Both the position numbers and the translations under genes were made by a program. The notes beneath the pieces are model-generated. The model saw nothing but the letters and a program-made list of their open reading frames with translations, made no database searches and had not been told where the DNA came from. A DNA stretch of 15,097 bases, taken from Thiorhodovibrio sp. GTDB taxonomy: Bacteria; Pseudomonadota; Gammaproteobacteria; Chromatiales; Chromatiaceae. The stretch is taken from the NCBI GenBank assembly GCA_007128075.1, contig SKYD01000224.1, positions 1 through 15,097 on the forward strand. Direction: 5' to 3'. This document shows, in pieces, positions 11,350 through 15,097 of this stretch. Numbering within the stretch: position 1 is the first letter of the stretch; every line of letters starts with the position of its first letter.

Positions 11350-11380
11350 AAAAGGCCGGCGACTAAGTGCCGCCAGCCTT
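11350..11380 (-). terminator. rplL-rpoB attenuator-like hairpin
   Basis: In the transcript AAGGCUGGCG (11380-11371) pairs with CGCCGGCCUU (11361-11352) in ten pairs including one G-U, with a nine-base loop, and runs into UUUU (11353-11350). The short U-tract suggests partial termination. That matches the known attenuator between rplL and rpoB in enterobacteria, which lowers polymerase synthesis relative to stalk proteins. A second small hairpin GCTG/CAGC (11338-11349) follows. Confidence 0.6.
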
Positions 11381-11417
11381 GCGTTAAACGCTGTCTGGTA
11401 CGCGATGAAAGCGCGGG

Positions 11418-11795
11418 TTACTTAATTTCGACAGACGCGCCAGCTTCTTCAAGCTCCTTCTTGGCTGCCTCAGCGTCAGCTTTGGAGATGCCCTCTTTGA
11501 GCGTGGTGGGAACACCTTCAACTGCATCCTTGGCTTCTTTCAGCCCCAGCCCAGTGATGGTACGCACCACCTTGATCACAGCAACTTTGTTGGCACCAAA
11601 GGAGGTCAGCACAACATCAAACTCGGTCTGCTCCTCAACAGGAGCGGCATCAGCACCAGCGCCAGCAGGTGCAACCGCGACCGCAGCCGCAGCCGTCACC
11701 CCAAATTTCTCTTCCATGGCGCTGATCAGATCAACGACATCCATTACCGTCATGTTGGCGATTGCGTCTAAAATTTCGTCTTTTGATACAGCCAT
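11418..11795 (-). CDS. rplL: 50S ribosomal protein L7/L12
   Basis: This is the 125-residue stalk protein that recruits translation GTPases (EF-Tu, EF-G, IF2) to the ribosome. The N-terminal dimerisation domain (about 1-33) contains VMDVVDLISAMEEKFGV. An Ala/Pro/Gly-rich hinge follows (about 34-55). The C-terminal globular domain contains ANKVAVIKVVRTITGLGLKE, the factor-binding face, and ends GASVEIK. It starts at ATG 11795 after AGGAGA. It lies 60 bp downstream of rplJ, and that spacer contains a 6-bp hairpin. It is normally made at several copies per ribosome, and the strong ribosome-binding site here fits. Confidence 0.99.
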   Translation of the reverse strand: MAVSKDEILDAIANMTVMDVVDLISAMEEKFGVTAAAAVAVAPAGAGADAAPVEEQTEFDVVLTSFGANKVAVIKVVRTITGLGLKEAKDAVEGVPTTLKEGISKADAEAAKKELEEAGASVEIK

Positions 11796-11825
11796 TTCGG
11801 CTCTCCTGAAACTGAATGTAGATGG

Positions 11826-11840
11826 TCGCTGCGTCAGCGA
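11826..11840 (-). other. Hairpin in the rplJ-rplL spacer
   Basis: TCGCTG (11826-11831) and CAGCGA (11835-11840) are exact complements around a three-base loop, 16 bases beyond the rplJ stop and upstream of the rplL ribosome-binding site. It could stabilise the rplL message or mark a processing point. Only the pairing is seen. Confidence 0.4.
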
Positions 11841-11855
11841 GCGGTCAAAAGCAGC

Positions 11856-12383
11856 TTATGCGGCCTCTTTGGCATCGCGAACCGCTGCAAGCGTGCGCAC
11901 CAGCTTGCTGGGCACTTCGTTCATGGTCGCGGCGAGTTTTTGGACGGGTGCCTTCATCACAGACATGAGCTGGCTCACTGCCTGGTCGTAGGTTGGCATT
12001 TTTGCCAGTGCCGAGAGCTGCGAAGGATCAAGTAATTGACCCGAAACAGCGATCATTTTTACTTGAAACTTATCGTGCTCTTTGGCAAAAGCCTCGGCAA
12101 CCCGCGCCACCGACCCGGGATCATCAAGCCCAAAGCCGAGCAGCAATGGACCGCGTAAGCCTTCCTGCATGCAGGCAAAGTCGGTGTCGGCTAAAGCACG
12201 CTTGGCAAGCGTGTTTTTTACCACGCGCAGATAGACCCCCGCTTCACGCGCCCGACGGCGCAGCTCGGTCATCTGGGCAACGGTCAGCCCCCGATAATCG
12301 GCACCAATCGCCGAATAAGCAGTTTTTGCTTTTTCCGCGACTTCGGCGACGATGATCTCTTTTTCGGCGTAACTAAGCGCCAC
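11856..12383 (-). CDS. rplJ: 50S ribosomal protein L10
   Basis: L10 anchors the L7/L12 dimers to 23S rRNA and represses its own operon by binding the leader. With the start at GTG 12383 the protein is 175 residues and begins ALSYAEKEIIVAEV after the initiator, in register with E. coli MALNLQDKQAIVAEV. The open frame extends to another GTG at 12392, but AGAGGT (12391-12396) would overlap that codon and is ideally spaced (seven bases) from the downstream GTG. MTELRRRAREAGVYLRVVKN and the tail GKLVRTLAAVRDAKEAA-type ending (LVRTLAAVRDAKEAA here) are family marks. It is followed by rplL and preceded by the L10 leader. Confidence 0.97.
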   Translation of the reverse strand: MALSYAEKEIIVAEVAEKAKTAYSAIGADYRGLTVAQMTELRRRAREAGVYLRVVKNTLAKRALADTDFACMQEGLRGPLLLGFGLDDPGSVARVAEAFAKEHDKFQVKMIAVSGQLLDPSQLSALAKMPTYDQAVSQLMSVMKAPVQKLAATMNEVPSKLVRTLAAVRDAKEAA

Positions 12384-12390
12384 TGTCGTC

Positions 12391-12396
12391 ACCTCT
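12391..12396 (-). promoter_or_regulatory. Ribosome-binding site fixing the rplJ start
   Basis: AGAGGT on the minus strand lies seven bases before GTG 12383 and overlaps the alternative GTG at 12392. Spacing plus alignment to known L10 N-termini supports the shorter protein. Confidence 0.75.
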
Positions 12397-12477
12397 TAGG
12401 TCAGAGCGAATGACCGCGTTCCTTGGCAGTCATTAGATTGTGTGATGTGCGCTGTCATCAGCGATCTGAATCGAGAA

Positions 12478-12590
12478 CACTGTCTGCGCAGGCTAGAGCA
12501 TTAAGCTGCTGACCAATGCGTCCTTGCACTTGGCGCACCACCTGCGGTCTTTGACCACCCGTTGGATTACAACCAACAGGTGTCTCAAAG
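12478..12590 (-). ncRNA. L10 ribosomal protein leader (autoregulatory mRNA site)
   Basis: The 5' UTR of rplJ contains the pattern known from L10 leaders. A hairpin of CACCTGTTGG (12582-12573) with CCAACGGGTG (12565-12556) has a seven-base loop. It is followed by AAAGACCGCAGG (about 12552-12541), then CTTAAT, then CCTGCGCAGACAGTG (12492-12478). The GACCGCAGG and CCTGCGCAGAC strands pair around an internal, kink-turn-like bulge. In E. coli and Bacillus, L10 or L10-L12 bound here blocks rplJL translation. Recognition is from memory of the family pattern; a covariance search would settle the boundaries. Confidence 0.8.
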
Positions 12591-12599
12591 GTCGTGATC

Positions 12600-12621
12600 A
12601 GTGGATGAAACATCATCCACT
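12600..12621 (-). other. Hairpin after rplA, before the L10 leader
   Basis: AGTGGATG (12600-12607) and CATCCACT (12614-12621) form a perfect 8-bp stem with a six-base loop just after the rplA stop. No T-run follows in the minus direction, so it is unlikely to terminate. It more probably protects the rplKA message or marks processing between rplA and rplJ. The 244-bp rplA-rplJ gap holds this, the L10 leader and the rplJ ribosome-binding site; no convincing promoter was found in it. Confidence 0.5.
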
Positions 12622-12627
12622 CATAAA

Positions 12628-13323
12628 TTAAAATTTCAATGCACCGTGATCAATGACCAATCCTGGCCCCATCGTTGAGGACACGGTGACTTTGCGCATA
12701 TAGATACCTTTGGCAGCAGAGGGCTTGATCTTCATCAGATTGGCAAGCAGTGCCTCAAGGTTTTCGCGCAGTTTTTCAGCATCAAAATCGATTTTGCCAA
12801 GCGGACAATGAATAATGCCAGCCTTGTCTGTGCGATAGCGCACCTGACCGGCTTTGGCATTGCGCACCGCTTCAGCGACATTGGGGGTGACGGTGCCAAC
12901 CTTGGGATTGGGCATCAGCCCCCGTGGGCCGAGCAGCTTGCCCAATTGACCAACAACACGCATCGCATCAGGTGCGGCGATCACCACGCCATAATCCAGA
13001 TTGCCGGCTTTCATTTCTTCGGCAAGATCGTCCATGCCCACGCGCTCAGCACCAGCTTCGGTTGCTGCCTCAGCATTGGCACCTTGGGCAAAAACGGCAA
13101 CACGCACTTCCTTACCAATGCCATGCGGCAGCACGGTTGCTCCGCGCACCACCTGATCGGATTTGCGAGGATCAACGCCAAGATTCACCGAGACATCAAC
13201 ACTTTCGCGAAATTTGACGGTTGAAAGTTCGCGCAACAGTCTAAAGGCTTCTTCGGCTGGATAGAGCTTGCCGATCTCGACTTTTTCGCGCAGCATTGTG
13301 GCGCGTTTGGTTAACTTTGCCAT
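12628..13323 (-). CDS. rplA: 50S ribosomal protein L1
   Basis: L1 (231 residues, E. coli 234) forms the mobile stalk that assists release of deacylated tRNA from the E site and represses translation of its own mRNA. Family marks are the start MAKLTKRATMLREKV, the VDVSVNLGVDPRKSDQVVRG segment, GQLGKLLGPRGLMPNPKVGT and the C-terminal YMRKVTVSSTMGPG. The ATG at 13323 shares its first base with the last base of the rplK TAA stop (TAATG). GAGGGGG lies seven bases upstream inside rplK, so translation is coupled to rplK. No defects are seen. Confidence 0.99.
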   Translation of the reverse strand: MAKLTKRATMLREKVEIGKLYPAEEAFRLLRELSTVKFRESVDVSVNLGVDPRKSDQVVRGATVLPHGIGKEVRVAVFAQGANAEAATEAGAERVGMDDLAEEMKAGNLDYGVVIAAPDAMRVVGQLGKLLGPRGLMPNPKVGTVTPNVAEAVRNAKAGQVRYRTDKAGIIHCPLGKIDFDAEKLRENLEALLANLMKIKPSAAKGIYMRKVTVSSTMGPGLVIDHGALKF

Positions 13324-13757
13324 TAATTAGCCCCCTCAACATCAATTCCCATCGCCCGCGCACTACCAGCAATGGTGCGCACCGCAGCATCCAAGCTCGC
13401 CGCATTGAGGTCGGGCATCTTGGTTTGGGCAATCTCTTCTAACTGCGCCCGGCTGATCGTGCCTACCTTGTTGGTATTTGGTGTGCTGCTGCCCTTGGCA
13501 ACGCCGATGGCTTTTTTGAGCAACACCGAGGCAGGCGGGGTTTTGGTGATGAAGGTAAAGCTGCGATCCGCATAAACGGTGATCACAACCGGGGTTGGCA
13601 ATCCTTTTTCGAGTTCTTGGGTTTTGGCATTGAATGCCTTACAGAACTCCATAATGTTCACGCCATGCTGACCAAGCGCAGGCCCGACTGGTGGGCTGGG
13701 ATTGGCCTCACCAGCCTTGACCTGTAACTTGATGTAGGCGGTTACTTTCTTCGCCAT
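13323..13757 (-). CDS. rplK: 50S ribosomal protein L11
   Basis: L11 binds the GTPase-associated centre of 23S rRNA together with L10-L12 and is needed for RelA-dependent stringent signalling. With the start at ATG 13757 it has 144 residues (E. coli 142) and begins MAKKVTAYIKLQVKAGEANP. The rest includes PPVGPALGQHGVNIMEFCKA, KTPPASVLLKKA and GTISRAQLEEIAQTKM. The open frame extends eight codons further to ATG 13781, but AAGGAGA (13763-13769) is five bases before ATG 13757 and family N-termini align there. It follows nusG by 69 bp, a spacer carrying a possible L1 control site. Confidence 0.98.
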   Translation of the reverse strand: MAKKVTAYIKLQVKAGEANPSPPVGPALGQHGVNIMEFCKAFNAKTQELEKGLPTPVVITVYADRSFTFITKTPPASVLLKKAIGVAKGSSTPNTNKVGTISRAQLEEIAQTKMPDLNAASLDAAVRTIAGSARAMGIDVEGAN

Positions 13758-13762
13758 GGGTT

Positions 13763-13769
13763 TCTCCTT
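13763..13769 (-). promoter_or_regulatory. Ribosome-binding site fixing the rplK start
   Basis: AAGGAGA on the minus strand lies five bases before ATG 13757. It lies inside the extra eight codons of the longest open frame, so the longer N-terminus is rejected. Confidence 0.8.
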
Positions 13770-13783
13770 GAATGGGTGCAAAC

Positions 13784-13815
13784 GCCGAACAGTTGCTCGG
13801 CTCCCCGGGCTTTGA
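13784..13815 (-). promoter_or_regulatory. Candidate L1-binding leader before rplK
   Basis: The nusG-rplK spacer reads CCCGGGGAGCCGAGCAACTG and then TTCGGC in the transcript. GCCGA (13801-13797) pairs with TCGGC (13788-13784) around an eight-base loop, next to GGGGAG. L1 is known to repress the rplKA message at a GGGAGC-type stem in this position, so the placement fits. The detailed match to the L1 motif is not proven. Confidence 0.35.
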
Positions 13816-13826
13816 TTTGGGGGACT

Positions 13827-14360
13827 TTAGCCTTTTTCGACCTGGGTAAACTCAAGATCAACGGGCGTTGAGCGCCCAAAGATCAACACTGAGACTTTAA
13901 TGCGGCTTTTATCGTAGTCAACTTCTTCGACAACACCATTAAAATCAGTGAATGGTCCATCGATCACCCGCACCACCTCACCGGGCTGATACAATATCTT
14001 GGGTCGTGGTTTTTCAACCCCTTCCTGCACCCGCTGTAAAATGGCATTGGCTTGCGACTCAGGAATCGGCGCGGGTTTATCGCCCTGACCACCAATAAAA
14101 CCCATCACGCGGGGCACATCTTTGACCAAATGCCAGGTTTCATTGGTCATTTCCATCTGCACGAGCACATAGCCAGGAAAAAACTTACGCTCGCTTTTGC
14201 GCTGTTGACCATTGCGAATCTCGATAACTTCTTCGGTGGGCACTAAAATCTCACCAAAGTAGTTTTGCATGCCTGCTCGTTGGATGCGTTCGACAAGCGA
14301 TTGCTGCACCTTGCCTTCGAACCCAGAAAAGGCATGAATGATATACCAGCGCAAAGCCAT
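13827..14360 (-). CDS. nusG: Transcription termination/antitermination factor NusG
   Basis: NusG (177 residues, E. coli 181) binds the polymerase clamp to raise processivity and links it to Rho or to ribosomal S10. The NGN domain (about 1-118) shows WYIIHAFSGFE, ERKFFPGYVLVQM and the PRVMGFIGG segment. The KOW domain (about 125-177) shows PGEVVRVIDGPFTDFNGVVE and ends LEFTQVEKG. It starts at ATG 14360, two bases after the secE TAA; a G-run at the end of secE serves as ribosome-binding site. It is cotranscribed with secE. Confidence 0.99.
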   Translation of the reverse strand: MALRWYIIHAFSGFEGKVQQSLVERIQRAGMQNYFGEILVPTEEVIEIRNGQQRKSERKFFPGYVLVQMEMTNETWHLVKDVPRVMGFIGGQGDKPAPIPESQANAILQRVQEGVEKPRPKILYQPGEVVRVIDGPFTDFNGVVEEVDYDKSRIKVSVLIFGRSTPVDLEFTQVEKG

Positions 14361-14362
14361 TG

Positions 14363-14740
14363 TTACCCCCCCTGACCAGTCAAGAAGCGCACAATAGTCA
14401 TCAAAACGGTATCAAAAAGCCACAAAACCAAACCAAGCAACAACACCATCACAATCACAACCAGGGTGGTCTGCATGGTTTCTTGGCGAGAGGGCCAGAC
14501 GACTTTGCGCACTTCCATGCGCGCATCGCTACCAAAGCGCCATAATTTGCGCCCTGATTCGGTCATCAGTACAGTGGCGGCTGATCCTGCGGCAATGATC
14601 AACAATAAGATCACACGCAATAACAGCGACAAACCCGCAAATAAATAAAAGCCCCAAATGCCGACGATCAATAACAGCGCGGCCAATGCGAGCTTGGCTG
14701 TATCGTAGCTGGGATCTTTCGCTACAGCTCGTATATCCAT
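14363..14740 (-). CDS. secE: Preprotein translocase subunit SecE
   Basis: SecE clamps SecY in the inner-membrane translocon. The 125-residue product has the three-helix gammaproteobacterial form: helices at about 15-37, 39-58 and 93-117. The conserved amphipathic segment EVRKVVWPSRQETMQTTLVV precedes the third helix, which carries the essential function in E. coli. It starts at ATG 14740; an in-frame TAA lies just upstream, so no longer start is possible. The bases before the ATG are pyrimidine-rich, with no visible ribosome-binding site, which is unusual next to the strong sites elsewhere in this operon. It lies 33 bp after the tRNA-Trp 3' end and two bases before nusG. Confidence 0.97.
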   Translation of the reverse strand: MDIRAVAKDPSYDTAKLALAALLLIVGIWGFYLFAGLSLLLRVILLLIIAAGSAATVLMTESGRKLWRFGSDARMEVRKVVWPSRQETMQTTLVVIVMVLLLGLVLWLFDTVLMTIVRFLTGQGG

Positions 14741-14773
14741 AGGAAATGAATCGATTTAAGGGCGGGTTGGATA

Positions 14774-14849
<76 letters not shown>

Positions 14850-14859
14850 AAACTTAGGG

Positions 14860-14889
14860 AGTATACAACAGACCAACCTAGACTGACAA
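14860..14889 (-). promoter_or_regulatory. Strong sigma70-type promoter for tRNA-Trp-secE-nusG
   Basis: On the minus strand TTGTCA (14889-14884) and TATACT (14865-14860), each five of six to consensus, are 18 bp apart. The start would be near 14853, a few bases before the tRNA. The -35 lies inside the downstream arm of the tuf-tRNA hairpin. Confidence 0.7.
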
Positions 14890-14907
14890 GTTTTTTTGTC
14901 AGTCTAG
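14878..14907. terminator. 12-bp perfect hairpin between tuf and tRNA-Trp
   Basis: CTAGACTGACAA (14878-14889) and TTGTCAGTCTAG (14896-14907) are exact complements around a six-base loop. No T-run follows in the tuf direction, so it is an atypical terminator; it may instead process or insulate the tuf message. A second copy of TGTCAGT at 14908-14914 offers an alternative partner for the same arm. Confidence 0.5.
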
Positions 14908-14933
14908 TGTCAGTGTTGGCTACATTTTAATTG

Positions 14934-15097
14934 TTACTCGATCACCTTGGAGACGACACCGGCACCCACTGTGCGTCCGCCTTCACGAATCGCAAAGCGC
15001 AGCCCTTCTTCCATCGCAATCGGAGCGATGAGCCGAACGATCATTTTGACATTATCGCCGGGCATGACCATTTCGATGCCTTCTGGTAGCTCACAAG
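14934..15097 (-). CDS. tuf: Elongation factor Tu, C-terminal end (5' part outside window)
   Basis: The last 53 codons and TAA stop (14936-14934) are present. EF-Tu carries aminoacyl-tRNA to the ribosomal A site. The visible part is the end of beta-barrel domain 3: CELPEGIEMVMPGDNVKM, then LIAPIAMEEGLRFAIREGG, RTVGAGVVSKV and the ending Ile-Glu. The Cys-Glu-Leu and Ile-Glu details are closer to Pseudomonas-type EF-Tu than to E. coli. Whether there is a second tuf copy elsewhere cannot be told from this window. Confidence 0.97.
   Translation of the reverse strand, partial: CELPEGIEMVMPGDNVKMIVRLIAPIAMEEGLRFAIREGGRTVGAGVVSKVIE

Noticed and set aside
11461..11991. 176-codon Ala/Ser-rich open frame on the plus strand across rplL and rplJ
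   Set aside because: Antisense low-complexity shadow of the Ala-rich L7/L12 hinge and of L10; it spans two real genes and their spacer.
12384..12392. Longer rplJ from GTG 12392
   Set aside because: The ribosome-binding site overlaps this codon, and known L10 N-termini align to GTG 12383.
13758..13781. Longer rplK from ATG 13781
   Set aside because: The extra eight codons contain the AAGGAGA site itself; L11 proteins begin MAKKV, matching ATG 13757.

Overview
This window is a housekeeping segment from a gammaproteobacterium, probably a Chromatiales-like (purple-sulfur-type) lineage. The placement rests on three things: the order tuf - tRNA-Trp - secE - nusG - rplK - rplA - rplJ - rplL - rpoB - rpoC; gammaproteobacterial signatures such as the large insert in the RpoC trigger loop and a three-helix SecE; and an EF-Tu tail ending in a Pseudomonas-like form. 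The genus cannot be fixed from the sequence alone. Base composition looks moderately GC-rich, with AT-rich intergenic spots.

Plus strand, 1-2833. The window opens inside rlmKL (only the RlmK methyltransferase half is present). Its stop overlaps the GTG start of moaA by 4 bases. A 145-bp AT-rich gap follows. It holds a 24-codon open frame with a strong ribosome-binding site, nested inverted repeats and a perfect TATAAT. Then come a 98-residue protein of unknown function and a FixH-like membrane protein, joined by a one-base TAATG overlap.

Minus strand, 15097-2850. The tail of tuf is followed by a 12-bp hairpin, a strong sigma70-type promoter and tRNA-Trp. Then come secE and nusG (protein export and transcription elongation/termination), rplK-rplA (L11, L1), a recognisable L10 autoregulatory leader, rplJ-rplL (the ribosomal stalk), an attenuator-like hairpin with a tandem 10-bp repeat, and rpoB-rpoC. 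Known autoregulation fits the layout: L1 is expected to act before rplK, L10-L12 acts on the leader before rplJ, and the rplL-rpoB hairpin would lower RNA polymerase output relative to stalk proteins. The two transcription blocks converge, with only 16 bp between the fixH and rpoC stop codons.

I see no mobile element, CRISPR array or clearly new multi-gene system. The items most worth a second look are a 22-residue net insertion in RpoB encoded by an AT-rich imperfect palindrome, the structured leader before the 98-residue gene, that protein itself, and the FixH gene sitting outside its usual cytochrome oxidase context. Starts of rplJ and rplK are placed downstream of the longest open frames, on conservation and ribosome-binding-site spacing.
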